A program made the position numbers and the translations under genes. From Nitrospirota bacterium (lineage in GTDB: Bacteria; Nitrospirota_A; Leptospirillia; Leptospirillales; Leptospirillaceae): a stretch of 15,621 nucleotides of DNA. A model generated the notes under the pieces. It saw only the letters and a list, made by a program, of their open reading frames with translations. It was not told the DNA's origin and did no database searches. Position 1 is the stretch's first letter; each line of letters opens with the position of its first letter. Location of the stretch: NCBI GenBank assembly GCA_021838765.1, contig JAKCCY010000057.1, forward strand, positions 1 to 15,621. The letters run 5' to 3'. Positions 7,963 to 15,609 of this stretch are shown here, piece by piece.

Positions 7963-7989
7963 TTGAGCCATGATCCCCTGTGCTACACT
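7963..7989 (+). promoter_or_regulatory. Candidate extended -10 promoter for the exported-protein gene
   Basis: TGCTACACT at 7981-7989 matches the extended -10 form TGnTAnAcT. A partial -35, TTGAGC, lies at 7963-7968 with a short 15-base spacer, which extended -10 promoters can tolerate. It sits in the 92-base gap between the second cyclase and the gene at 8033. A very similar element occurs at 9912-9920. Confidence 0.45.
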
Positions 7990-8032
7990 GGTTTTTCCCG
8001 GGATTTTCCAATCTCACCGATCGGAGACGTTC

Positions 8033-8698
8033 ATGATGCAGTGGCTGAAAAAGATCTTTCACGGGATCGGCTTTTTGATCGTTTTTCCGGGCTTTTGTCT
8101 GGCCCAGACGGCCCCTCTTCTGGGCCCGGATCATTTTTCGGCGACGATTGAAAGCTCGTTTGATGGCAGGACGGTGACTTCACGGTTCTACCTGTCCCAT
8201 ATGAAGGTCCGTCTTGAACCGCAGTTGCCCGGTTCGCTGGCAGGAGATACATACGAGATCATTCTTCCCGGATCGGGAACAATGACGATGGTCTTGCCAG
8301 AGCGGCATCTGTGCATGAAAAAGAACGTTCCGCCCCAAACAGAGGCCCAGATCCAGGCTTTTGCAGCGCGGGCAGAAAAAAGTGGAGTCCTGACGGTTGT
8401 GGGCCATGAAACGCTTGATGGCCATCCGGTGGTTGTCAGTCTCCTGGCCTATCATTCACCGAACCCCGATACCCCCCGGACAATCAAGTTCTGGAACGCG
8501 ACGGATCTCGAGAATGTCCCTCTGAGGGAGGTGGTGACCATGGCCAACGGAAATGTCTACACGCTCCATTACAAAAACATCGATCTGTCTGACCCCTCTC
8601 CTTCCCTCTTCATTGCACCCGCCAACTGTTCCCGTTTTCCGGACATCAAGTCCCTGATGAAAAACTTTGGAATGGGGGGGCATCTTTCCATTCCATGA
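8033..8698 (+). CDS. Exported protein of unknown function, DUF4412/LolA-like
   Basis: The 221-residue product begins MMQWLKKIF, then a hydrophobic stretch ending CLAQ, a classical Sec signal peptide with cleavage probably after CLA or CLAQ. There is no lipobox cysteine, so a soluble periplasmic protein is likely. The mature part alternates short beta strands (FSATIESSFDGRTVTSRFYL, MTMVLPERHLCMKK, GHETLDGHPVVV, YTLHYKNIDL) and ends with a 'PSLFIAPANCSRF' segment. This resembles DUF4412 and outer-membrane lipoprotein-sorting-like proteins, in which a small half-barrel binds lipid; that is an inference from pattern alone. Two mature cysteines (in HLCM and ANCS) could form a disulfide. I chose ATG 8033 because GGAG at 8023-8026 lies six bases upstream and it places the signal peptide at the very N-terminus; the frame also opens at 7970, which would bury it. 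ATG 8036 is also possible. Confidence 0.8.
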   Translation: MMQWLKKIFHGIGFLIVFPGFCLAQTAPLLGPDHFSATIESSFDGRTVTSRFYLSHMKVRLEPQLPGSLAGDTYEIILPGSGTMTMVLPERHLCMKKNVPPQTEAQIQAFAARAEKSGVLTVVGHETLDGHPVVVSLLAYHSPNPDTPRTIKFWNATDLENVPLREVVTMANGNVYTLHYKNIDLSDPSPSLFIAPANCSRFPDIKSLMKNFGMGGHLSIP

Positions 8699-8761
8699 GC
8701 TTTGACGCCTGACTGTTTCCGGACGCTTGCTCCGGCAATCTGTTGAAAGGGTTGATCGACA

Positions 8762-9874
8762 ATGACTGCACCGTCTTCTCCTTCCGGGGGATCCGCTGAA
8801 GAAAAAGAGGACATCGCGTCTTCTTCCTATGATTATGAGCTGCCACAGTCTGCAATCCGGCTTTCTCCTCCGGAAAACCGGGATGGTTCAAGGATGATGG
8901 TTGTTCCCAGGCGGCTGAATTCAAGGCAAGAGCTCGTTCTGGACCATGTCTCCTCCCTTCCGGACTATCTTCTTCCGGGAGACCTGATTGTTTTAAACGA
9001 CACCCGGGTCATTCCGGCAAGGGTTTACGGTCAAACGTCTTCCGGTCGGGCCATTGAGGTTCTGTTCTTGTCATTCGGATCAGCTTCGGACTCAAAAGTC
9101 CTTTTTCTGGCAAGGAACCCGGGAAAAACATCCACGGAGATCGAATTTCCCGGGGGAATGACTCTCTCCGGAATCCGGCGGCTTGACGGGAAAGACTGTT
9201 ATGAGGGACTCCTTCCACAGGGGCTTGATATCATTGCATGGCTTGAAAGGTCGGGCGAGATGCCGCTTCCTCCCTACATCCAGAAATACCGGAAGGCTGA
9301 CAAGGATGACCGGGAGCGCTATCAGACGGTTTTTTCCCGGACTCCGGGTTCGGTGGCCGCTCCGACCGCGGGTCTCCATCTTTCGGGGGAGATCCTGGAA
9401 CGACTTGACCGTAAAGGGGTGGAGAAGGCGTTTGTGACCCTTCATGTCGGCATGGGAACGTTTCGCCCCCTTTCCGCAAATTTTCTGGGGGAACATCAAA
9501 TGCACGAAGAGTGGTTCTCCGTCCCGGAGACGACTGTCGACCTGATGGAAAAAACCAAAAAAAGGGGTGGACGAATCATTGCGGTTGGAACGACGGTGGT
9601 CCGGACGCTTGAAAGCATGGCCAGATCCGGTAAAACTTCCGGGGATACGGACCTGTTTATTCGCCCTGGACATTTTTTTGTGCACGTTGACGGCCTGCTT
9701 ACGAACTTTCATCAGCCCCGTTCGACCCTTCTTGTTCTTCTTGATGCTTTTCTTGGGGGAGAGGACAGATGGAGGGTTCTCTACAGGGAGGCCCTTTCCC
9801 GTGGGCTCTCGTTTTTGAGCTATGGAGATGCCTGCCTCATTCTCCCTTCGGAAGAAGGACGGAGTGCAGGTTGA
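8762..9874 (+). CDS. queA: S-adenosylmethionine:tRNA ribosyltransferase-isomerase QueA
   Basis: QueA transfers and isomerises the ribosyl part of S-adenosylmethionine onto preQ1 at wobble position 34 of GUN-anticodon tRNAs, giving epoxyqueuosine, the second-last step of queuosine synthesis in the cytoplasm. Family signatures appear in order and complete: YDYELP near residue 23, LNDTRVIPARV, GSVAAPTAGLH, LHVGMGTFRPL followed by HQMHEEWF, VGTTVVRTLES, LLTNFHQPRSTLLVLLDAF and the terminal LSYGDACLI. At 370 residues it is slightly longer than the usual 340-350, because about 20 polar residues rich in Ser and Glu precede the conserved YDYELP start; no good internal start was found. ATG 8762 has GAAAGGG at 8745-8751, ten bases upstream. 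The gene follows the exported-protein gene by 63 bases, which contain a small CCGGA/TCCGG hairpin (8719-8735) without a T-run. No other queuosine gene is visible. Confidence 0.97.
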   Translation: MTAPSSPSGGSAEEKEDIASSSYDYELPQSAIRLSPPENRDGSRMMVVPRRLNSRQELVLDHVSSLPDYLLPGDLIVLNDTRVIPARVYGQTSSGRAIEVLFLSFGSASDSKVLFLARNPGKTSTEIEFPGGMTLSGIRRLDGKDCYEGLLPQGLDIIAWLERSGEMPLPPYIQKYRKADKDDRERYQTVFSRTPGSVAAPTAGLHLSGEILERLDRKGVEKAFVTLHVGMGTFRPLSANFLGEHQMHEEWFSVPETTVDLMEKTKKRGGRIIAVGTTVVRTLESMARSGKTSGDTDLFIRPGHFFVHVDGLLTNFHQPRSTLLVLLDAFLGGEDRWRVLYREALSRGLSFLSYGDACLILPSEEGRSAG

Positions 9875-9911
9875 CCGGCCAGGAACACGGTTCGATCGTA
9901 TGTCCGGGATA

Positions 9912-9920
9912 TGCTAGACT
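9912..9920 (+). promoter_or_regulatory. Candidate extended -10 promoter for the DUF1844-AsmA-ntrYX unit
   Basis: TGCTAGACT is an extended -10 element (TGnTAGACT) in the 109-base gap after queA, and closely matches the element at 7981-7989. No convincing -35 is present. Transcription would start near 9927, just before the hairpin at 9933-9949 and about 57 bases before the ATG at 9984. Confidence 0.4.
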
Positions 9921-9932
9921 CGAAAAAACACT

Positions 9933-9949
9933 GGGCCGGAAGCTGGCCC
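9933..9949 (+). promoter_or_regulatory. Short hairpin in the 5' leader of the DUF1844 gene
   Basis: GGGCC (9933-9937) pairs with GGCCC (9945-9949) around a seven-base loop. It would lie at the very 5' end of a transcript from the -10 at 9915-9920. With no T-run it is not a typical terminator for queA; an mRNA-stabilising role is possible. Confidence 0.25.
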
Positions 9950-9983
9950 GTCAAAGCCGTTTCATTCATTGAGGGAGGAATTC

Positions 9984-10637
9984 ATGGCAGAAGACCGGAA
10001 AAGTCAGGAAGAGGAAATCATTGTTAACGACAGAAGGCCCAGATTTGATATGGACGCTCCGGAAGAGGTTGTCTCCACAACCGAAAAAGCCACGGCCGGG
10101 GAAGAGCCGGAAAGCCATGGAGGGATGCATGACCATGCAGGAGAGGATGGCCAGACAAAAGCCCCGCGAGCTCCCAAACTTGAGCATATCCTTTCTTTTC
10201 TGGCCGGGATGGCCCTTTCCCATCTGGGCATCGACCCGGAAACAGGCGTGCCGGACGCGGGGTTCAGCGTTCGGGAGGCCCGATTCATGCTCAGTCTGAT
10301 GGAGATGTTCCAGGAGGCATTTCGGGATAAGCTTCCGATCTCGGCCCTTTCCGACAGAGGGGATCTTCCTGCCGAGGAGGAGCCTCGTCTGGGACACATC
10401 CCCGCCCTTCTCGGAGCCCTTGCGATCAATGCTCTTGGCGTCGATCCCCGAACAGGCCAGCAGGTCCGCAATCCCGAGCCGCAGGCGGCCCAGTTCTATA
10501 TCGACCTGATGGACCTTTTCCTGAAGGAATCAGGCGATTCCCTTCCTGTTGAAGATAGGGACTACATCAAGGATATGCTCTACCAGACAAGGATGTTTTT
10601 TGTCCGGCAGAGGGATAAGGGTCCGAAACTGTCCTGA
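9984..10637 (+). CDS. Protein with two tandem DUF1844-like domains
   Basis: The 217-residue product has an acidic, charged and probably disordered first 65 residues, then two related helical units. The first reads LxHILSFLAGMALSHLGIDPETG and continues to a LMEMFQEAF helix (about residues 67-115). The second reads LGHIPALLGALAINALGVDPRTG with a LMDLFLKES helix and the closing YIKDMLYQTRMFFV helix (about 138-210). DUF1844 proteins are small, single-unit and of unknown function, with a conserved ALxxLG-x-x-PxTG turn followed by a helix ending in an LYxLRxxFV-like segment. Here the turn occurs twice and the last helix only once, so the first copy lacks its third helix. GGAGG at 9974-9978 lies five bases before ATG 9984; an earlier TTG at 9969 would overlap this site and is rejected. 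No function is known. Confidence 0.85.
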   Translation: MAEDRKSQEEEIIVNDRRPRFDMDAPEEVVSTTEKATAGEEPESHGGMHDHAGEDGQTKAPRAPKLEHILSFLAGMALSHLGIDPETGVPDAGFSVREARFMLSLMEMFQEAFRDKLPISALSDRGDLPAEEEPRLGHIPALLGALAINALGVDPRTGQQVRNPEPQAAQFYIDLMDLFLKESGDSLPVEDRDYIKDMLYQTRMFFVRQRDKGPKLS

Positions 10638-10649
10638 AATGGTTTGTCC

Positions 10650-10691
10650 GGTTTTAAAACCTGGAAGACAAGGGGGAAGCGCAAGCTTCCC
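10650..10691 (+). promoter_or_regulatory. Palindrome and GNRA-loop hairpin between the DUF1844 and AsmA-like genes
   Basis: The 69-base gap holds a perfect 12-base palindrome GGTTTTAAAACC (10650-10661) and, 12 bases later, a hairpin with stem GGGAAGC (10674-10680) and GCTTCCC (10685-10691) closed by a GCAA tetraloop of the stable GNRA type. No T-run follows, so full termination is not predicted. The hairpin ends 15 bases before the GTG start at 10707 and may influence translation or RNA processing. Confidence 0.35.
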
Positions 10692-10706
10692 TGATAGCGA
10701 TAGAAA

Positions 10707-11975
10707 GTGAAGGATCCTTTCATCGAAAGAGATGGCCTGTCAGGACGTTTTTCCCGAAAAGCGCTGTTCTGGACGCTTTTGGGGCTTGTATTGTTTTTTG
10801 GTGGCATCTTTTTCATTGGCCATGTCCTTGAAAGTGCTCTTTCCAGGGACCTCGGGAGGTCTGTTGCCCGAACCTTCCATGGGTCGCTTTCGATTCGTTC
10901 GCTGAAAGTGGGGATTTTTTCCAGGACGCTTGAGGTTCGTGGGGCGACGATCTCCTTTCCGCTTTCCGGTTCCTCCAATGGACAAGGCCCTATGACGCCG
11001 CTGGTGAGGATCCGGAAAGTATCGGGCCATTTCCGGCTTTTTTCCCTGCTGAACCGGGTCTACGATATCAGGGACCTGTCTTTTTCGGGTGTCAGGATCA
11101 CCGCCGTCAACCAGGGGGGGCGTGACAACTTCAGAAATGTTCTGACCCGGTGGTCATCGGGAATCCATGGTGGGGTCGAGGGGGGCGCAACGGTCAGGGA
11201 CTTCCGGATCAAGGATTCTTCCATTCTTCTCCTGAAGGGCAACGGAAATGTGATTCTCAAGATACAGGGACTTTCCGGGGAGATCAGGCCCAATCTTCTG
11301 ATGGACCGTTTTCGTGCCCGTTTTCGTTCCGGTCCGCTCACGCTCCATTTTCCCGGTGGTCCCCTGAGGGTTCCTGCCACAAGACTCAGCGGGTCCTTTG
11401 ACTCGGGTACCCTTCGTGACTTCAGGGTTGACCTCCTGCAGGATCCTTCCCATGTCTCAATTGAGGGACGGGTCACCCAGATTAGCGAGTCTCCGTTCCT
11501 GGACCTGTTTTTTCATGGAAACCTTGATCTGGCCGGGCTTTCTTCAATGCTTTCCCATGTTGACAAAACGGGCAGCAAAATAAGGGGGATGCTCAGGCTG
11601 GACGGATATATTCATGGTCCATTCGATCGCTGGAAAGGGAAGGCCATTCTCAGCGGAAAAACCCTTTTCCTGGGCGGGGAGGCGATTGACCGCCTCTCGG
11701 TTGAGGGGCACTTCGCCCCGTTTGTTCTTCGGCTTGATCCGGTTCTCATCGATTCGGGAAAAAGGCATGTTCACGGGACAATGTCTGCCCGGTTTTCCGG
11801 GACGAATCCGGGTGTCAACGTCGATATGGCCGTCGACGAACCATCTCCTTCCTTTCTCGGGTCGGTTCCGATGACGGTCAGGGTGTTCCGCCGAATTCCG
11901 ATTTCCGGAGATTTTTTTAACAATAAATCATGGAAAAACCTCTGGAAGAAAGTGATGGGAGATGATTTTTCCTGA
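10707..11975 (+). CDS. AsmA/TamB-like envelope protein with an N-terminal membrane anchor
   Basis: The 422-residue product has a short basic cytoplasmic N-terminus, one strong hydrophobic segment at about residues 21-40 (FWTLLGLVLFFGGIFFIGHV) and a long periplasmic part made almost wholly of beta strands. Features typical of AsmA/DUF748-type proteins are the stretch just after the anchor (GSLSIRSLKVGIFSRTLEV), repeated 'xLxGxF / IxGxV / GxLxLxGxIxG' strands and a late 'LDGYIHGPFDRWKGKAILSG' segment. This family forms a lipid-binding groove used in phospholipid transport between membranes. It is much shorter than TamB and nearer to short AsmA-like proteins, so lipid transport is only a suggestion. 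The GTG start has no clear Shine-Dalgarno sequence; the hairpin at 10674-10691 lies just upstream. The stop is followed 13 bases later by ntrY, so the two are probably co-transcribed. Confidence 0.85.
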   Translation: MKDPFIERDGLSGRFSRKALFWTLLGLVLFFGGIFFIGHVLESALSRDLGRSVARTFHGSLSIRSLKVGIFSRTLEVRGATISFPLSGSSNGQGPMTPLVRIRKVSGHFRLFSLLNRVYDIRDLSFSGVRITAVNQGGRDNFRNVLTRWSSGIHGGVEGGATVRDFRIKDSSILLLKGNGNVILKIQGLSGEIRPNLLMDRFRARFRSGPLTLHFPGGPLRVPATRLSGSFDSGTLRDFRVDLLQDPSHVSIEGRVTQISESPFLDLFFHGNLDLAGLSSMLSHVDKTGSKIRGMLRLDGYIHGPFDRWKGKAILSGKTLFLGGEAIDRLSVEGHFAPFVLRLDPVLIDSGKRHVHGTMSARFSGTNPGVNVDMAVDEPSPSFLGSVPMTVRVFRRIPISGDFFNNKSWKNLWKKVMGDDFS

Positions 11976-11988
11976 GGGAGGTTCCCCC

Positions 11989-14229
11989 GTGTCCTGGGCG
12001 ATGAATAAAAAGTGGAGGCGTACGGTCCGGTCTCCGCTTTTTCTGATCGGGGCTTTCCTGTTCCTTTCTGTTTTTCTGACGGTTCTGGAGATTGTGCGTC
12101 CAGGCATTCACGCGTCTTCGCGTCTTATTACCCACCTGATTGTCCTGTTCCTGTTCAATATTGATTTCATTCTTGCGGCATCCCTTTTACTCATCCTTTT
12201 CAGAAATGTCATCAAGGCTTACTGGGAAAGAAAAACCGGGGTTTTTGGTGCGGGATTCAAATGGAAGCTCATAGGCGCTTTTCTGATGATGGTCCTGATT
12301 CCCTCGGTTCTTCTGTTTGTCGTTGGAACGGGATTCTTGAACAGTTCCGCACAGCGATGGTTCAGTTTCCCGGTGTCGGGTTCCGTCCTGAGTTCCCTTG
12401 ATCTGATAACAAAAGGATATGAAAACCGTACGCGTGCGGCGAACCTTCTTGTTGCAAGGGATCTTGCATCAGAGCTTTCTGCGAGGGGATCCCTTTTTGC
12501 GGACAAGGAATCCCTGACCGAGTTCCTGGACCGCCGTCGCCGGACCCTTGGGGTATCGGGAATCGAGATCTACCGCTTGCCTTCCGGCCAGAACTCCCCA
12601 AATCCGTCCCTGTACGCTTCTTCGAGCTCGGTCGATGTTCAGCTTGTCGAGCCATCCGCCCACGATCTTTCGAGGCTTTATGCCACCGGAGGATCTTTTG
12701 TGACGGTGACCGGATTGGGGGATCTTGTCCGGGGAGTCTTTCCGTTCAACCTTCCTCCGGATCAGTCGGGAGGCTTTTCGGGAGAGGTTGTGGTCGACAG
12801 CTTTATGAGCGGCGATATTCCCGAGCGTCTGGACAGCATTTCCAGAACCTTTCACGACTATGCGCGTCTTTCGGAGTTTAGAAACCCTATCCGCCATTCC
12901 TATATTCTTCTTTTTTTCATGATCACGATGATCATCGTTTTTGGAGCGGTGTGGTTCGGCATCCAGCTTGCCCGCCGGATCACCGAACCCATCGGAACAC
13001 TGGAAAAGGCGACCGAGGAGGTGGCAAGAGGGAATCTGTCCGTGCGCATTGATGAGGAGGGACAGGACGAGTTTGCTCTTCTGATCCATTCTTTCAACCA
13101 GATGACCGCGGATCTTCTTCGTTCCGACCTGTCGCTCAAGGAAACCAATGACGAGCTGAAGCGGCGCCGTGAGTATATGGAGACGGTTCTTGAACATATC
13201 GGTTCCGGCGTGCTTTCGACCGACGGGCAGGACATGGTGACGACCTTCAATCATTCAGCGGGCGTTCTTCTGGGGATTCTTCCGGAGGAGGTTCTTGGAA
13301 AATCCCCTCGTCTCCTTTCCTATCCTTCACTGTCGATCTTCATGACAATTCTTGACCGGATGCGGCGGATGGGGCTTGCCTCCAGCGAAGAGGAAATCCT
13401 GATCGAGCGGCCGGGTGGAAGCGGGAGAAATGTCCGGCTCCGGATCAATCGCCTGAATCCCGTTCCTGGAGAGCCGCAGGGGGGGGCAGTGATGGTTTTT
13501 GACGATGTGACCGCACAGCGGACGGCGGAGCGTTCCCTTGCCTGGCAGGAAGTTGCTCAGCGCATTGCCCACGAGATCAAGAATCCTCTGACCCCTATCA
13601 GGCTTTCAGCCGAGAGGCTTCAGCGAAAATTCGACGAAAAGTCGGAGGATTTCCCTCTTGTTTTCAAGGAGGCGATTCAGACGATTGTTGATGAAGTACA
13701 GGGAATGAAGCATCTCGTCGATGAATTTTCGGGATATGCGAGACTTCCCAGGGCCCGCCCGGAAAAGGGGGCTATTGTTCCGGTCCTGAACGATGTGGTG
13801 ACTCTTTACCGGTCGGCTCATAAAAACCTTGTGGTAGAATGCAGCGTGTCGGAAAACCTTCCTCTCATCCGCATTGATCGTGCAGCGATCAGGAGGGTCT
13901 TCGTCAACCTGTTTGAAAATGCGATCCAGGCCATGGGTGACAAGGGAAGGATCGATATCAGCGTTTTTTTTTCCGTGGAGGAAAAAAACCTGAAGGTTAT
14001 CTTCAGGGACCATGGGCCAGGGATTTCTCCGGAGCATGTCGGTCGTATCTTCCTTCCCTATTTTTCAACAAAAAAGCAGGGAATGGGACTTGGCCTTGCC
14101 ATTGTTCACCGAATTGTCCAGGAACATGACGCATCCATCGAATACACGACCTCCCCTGAGGGGGGTGCCATCTTTACCATGACCTTCCCGGTACCCCCGG
14201 GGGAAGAACCCCTATCCGAGGCTGTCTGA
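11989..14229 (+). CDS. ntrY: NtrY-family transmembrane sensor histidine kinase
   Basis: This 746-residue sensor kinase should autophosphorylate and pass phosphate to the response regulator encoded next. The N-terminus has hydrophobic segments at about 17-36, 46-71 and 91-113, a periplasmic region of about 190 residues, and a fourth segment at about 304-325. HAMP (about 326-380) and PAS (about 396-500) follow. The phosphoacceptor helix has AHEIKNPLTPIRLSAERL with His528. The ATPase has NLFENAIQAM (N box), DHGPGI (G1), FLPYFSTK (F box) and GMGLGLAI (G2, near 699). This order is typical of NtrY, known in other bacteria for nitrogen, redox or envelope responses; the stimulus here is unknown. I chose GTG 11989 because GGGAGG at 11976-11981 is seven bases upstream; an ATG at 11962 in frame would overlap the previous gene and lacks such a site. 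The stop overlaps the start of ntrX by one base (ATGA-type junction TGATG). Confidence 0.93.
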   Translation: MSWAMNKKWRRTVRSPLFLIGAFLFLSVFLTVLEIVRPGIHASSRLITHLIVLFLFNIDFILAASLLLILFRNVIKAYWERKTGVFGAGFKWKLIGAFLMMVLIPSVLLFVVGTGFLNSSAQRWFSFPVSGSVLSSLDLITKGYENRTRAANLLVARDLASELSARGSLFADKESLTEFLDRRRRTLGVSGIEIYRLPSGQNSPNPSLYASSSSVDVQLVEPSAHDLSRLYATGGSFVTVTGLGDLVRGVFPFNLPPDQSGGFSGEVVVDSFMSGDIPERLDSISRTFHDYARLSEFRNPIRHSYILLFFMITMIIVFGAVWFGIQLARRITEPIGTLEKATEEVARGNLSVRIDEEGQDEFALLIHSFNQMTADLLRSDLSLKETNDELKRRREYMETVLEHIGSGVLSTDGQDMVTTFNHSAGVLLGILPEEVLGKSPRLLSYPSLSIFMTILDRMRRMGLASSEEEILIERPGGSGRNVRLRINRLNPVPGEPQGGAVMVFDDVTAQRTAERSLAWQEVAQRIAHEIKNPLTPIRLSAERLQRKFDEKSEDFPLVFKEAIQTIVDEVQGMKHLVDEFSGYARLPRARPEKGAIVPVLNDVVTLYRSAHKNLVVECSVSENLPLIRIDRAAIRRVFVNLFENAIQAMGDKGRIDISVFFSVEEKNLKVIFRDHGPGISPEHVGRIFLPYFSTKKQGMGLGLAIVHRIVQEHDASIEYTTSPEGGAIFTMTFPVPPGEEPLSEAV

Positions 14230-15590
14230 TGCATCGAGAAACGATTTTAGTCTGTGACGATGAACCGAATATACTCAAAACGCTCTCCCAGGTTCTGTCC
14301 GATGAAGGCTACCAGCCCCTTATGGCCCCTTCCGGAGAGGTCTTCAGAAAGCTTCTGGAGGATGAGGTTCCGGATGTCGTCTTTCTTGACGTCTGGCTGG
14401 GGAATGAAGACGGACTCGAGCTTTTGTCCGAGTGTCGCGAGCGTTTCCCCAACCTTCCGGTTATTGTGATGAGCGGCCATGGAACGATCGAGACCGCCGT
14501 CAGGGCGATCAAATCCGGTGCTTTTGACTATATCGAAAAACCTCTTTCCCTGGACAAGGTCCTGATTGCCGCCTCCCATGCATTGAGACAAAAGGGACTC
14601 GAAGAGGAAAATCGGCTGCTTCGGACGATTGTGTCGAGGGAGAGGGCCATCGTGGGAAGTGGTGTGGCGATCAAGGCTCTTCTCGGAGAAATTTCCCGGG
14701 CTGCTCCATCCAACGGCTGGGTTTTGATCCAGGGAGAAAATGGTACGGGGAAGGAGCTTGTCGCCCGCGAGATTCATCGTCTTTCCCATCGTTCCAGAGG
14801 ACCTTTTATCGATGTCAATTGTGCGGCCATTCCTGAAAACCTGATCGAAAGTGAGCTGTTCGGCTATGAGAAGGGGGCTTTTACCGGGGCTGTTTCCACC
14901 CGAAAGGGAAAGTTTGAGCTGGCTTCGGGGGGGACATTGTTTCTCGATGAAATCGGGGACATGAGTCCCCAGACCCAGGCAAAGGTTCTGCGCGTATTGC
15001 AGGAGAGGGTTCTGCAGCGTCTTGGCGGCCACAGGGATATCCCTGTGGATGTCCGTGTGGTGGCGGCTTCCAACAAGGATCTCAGGGAGCTTATCCGTCT
15101 GAAGGAATTTCGTGAGGATCTCTTTTACAGGCTTAATGTCATTCCCGTCCATGTTCCTGCCCTCAGGGACCGGCCTGAGGACATTCCGGTACTGATCAAC
15201 CACTTCATGTCGGAGCTTTCCGAGCGGGAAGGACTGAAACCGAGGGCGATCGACCCTGAGGCTCTTGAGCTGCTGATTTCCTATCCCTGGCCGGGGAATG
15301 TCCGTGAGCTGAAGAATCTGATAGAGCGACTTCTCATCATGAGTTCCCAAAGCCATATTTCGGAAGGGGAGGTTCGTCAGATTCTCGGCCCGTCCCTGAC
15401 CCAGTCCGGCAGGACCGGGGGCGAGGGGCTCTCTCTGAAGGAGGCCCGGGAGGTTTTTGAAAGGGATTACATCCAGAGTGTTCTTGACCGTTTTGGCGGA
15501 AACATCACCCGCGCATCGGAGGCCCTGAAAGTCGACAGGACCTCGCTTCATCGAAAGCTCAGGTCCATGGGGTCGGTGGAAGAGGATTAG
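14229..15590 (+). CDS. ntrX: NtrX-family sigma54-dependent response regulator
   Basis: The 453-residue protein binds DNA and, when phosphorylated, hydrolyses ATP to open sigma54-RNA polymerase promoters. The receiver (about 5-120) has the acidic pair Asp10/Asp11, phosphoacceptor Asp54 in FLDVWL, and the conserved Ser/Lys in MSGHGT and IEKP. FLDVWL and MSGHGTIETAVRAIKSGA are typical of NtrX. The AAA+ domain has Walker A GENGTGKE (169-176), intact GAFTGA (216-221) for sigma54 contact, Walker B LFLDEIGD (about 237-244) and the arginine-finger region FREDLFYRLNV. A Fis-type helix-turn-helix (about 408-450, GGNITRASEALKVDRTSLHRKL) ends the protein. No residue essential to the family is missing. 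ATG 14229 overlaps the ntrY stop, with GAGG at 14218-14221 as ribosome binding site, so translation is probably coupled. No sigma54 promoter was recognised in the window, so its targets are not visible here. Confidence 0.95.
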   Translation: MHRETILVCDDEPNILKTLSQVLSDEGYQPLMAPSGEVFRKLLEDEVPDVVFLDVWLGNEDGLELLSECRERFPNLPVIVMSGHGTIETAVRAIKSGAFDYIEKPLSLDKVLIAASHALRQKGLEEENRLLRTIVSRERAIVGSGVAIKALLGEISRAAPSNGWVLIQGENGTGKELVAREIHRLSHRSRGPFIDVNCAAIPENLIESELFGYEKGAFTGAVSTRKGKFELASGGTLFLDEIGDMSPQTQAKVLRVLQERVLQRLGGHRDIPVDVRVVAASNKDLRELIRLKEFREDLFYRLNVIPVHVPALRDRPEDIPVLINHFMSELSEREGLKPRAIDPEALELLISYPWPGNVRELKNLIERLLIMSSQSHISEGEVRQILGPSLTQSGRTGGEGLSLKEAREVFERDYIQSVLDRFGGNITRASEALKVDRTSLHRKLRSMGSVEED

Positions 15591-15609
15591 TGGAATAGGA
15601 TTAACGGAG

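Noticed and set aside
8719..8735. Hairpin CCGGA/TCCGG between the exported-protein gene and queA as a terminator
   Set aside because: Only five pairs and no T-run follows, so read-through into queA is likely.
12469..13254. 261-codon open frame on the minus strand opposite ntrY
   Set aside because: Antisense shadow; it covers the periplasmic, HAMP and PAS coding parts of a clear kinase.
14247..15551. 434-codon open frame on the minus strand opposite ntrX
   Set aside because: It is a shadow of the ntrX coding frame, whose motifs are complete and in family order; the antisense protein shows no recognisable domain.
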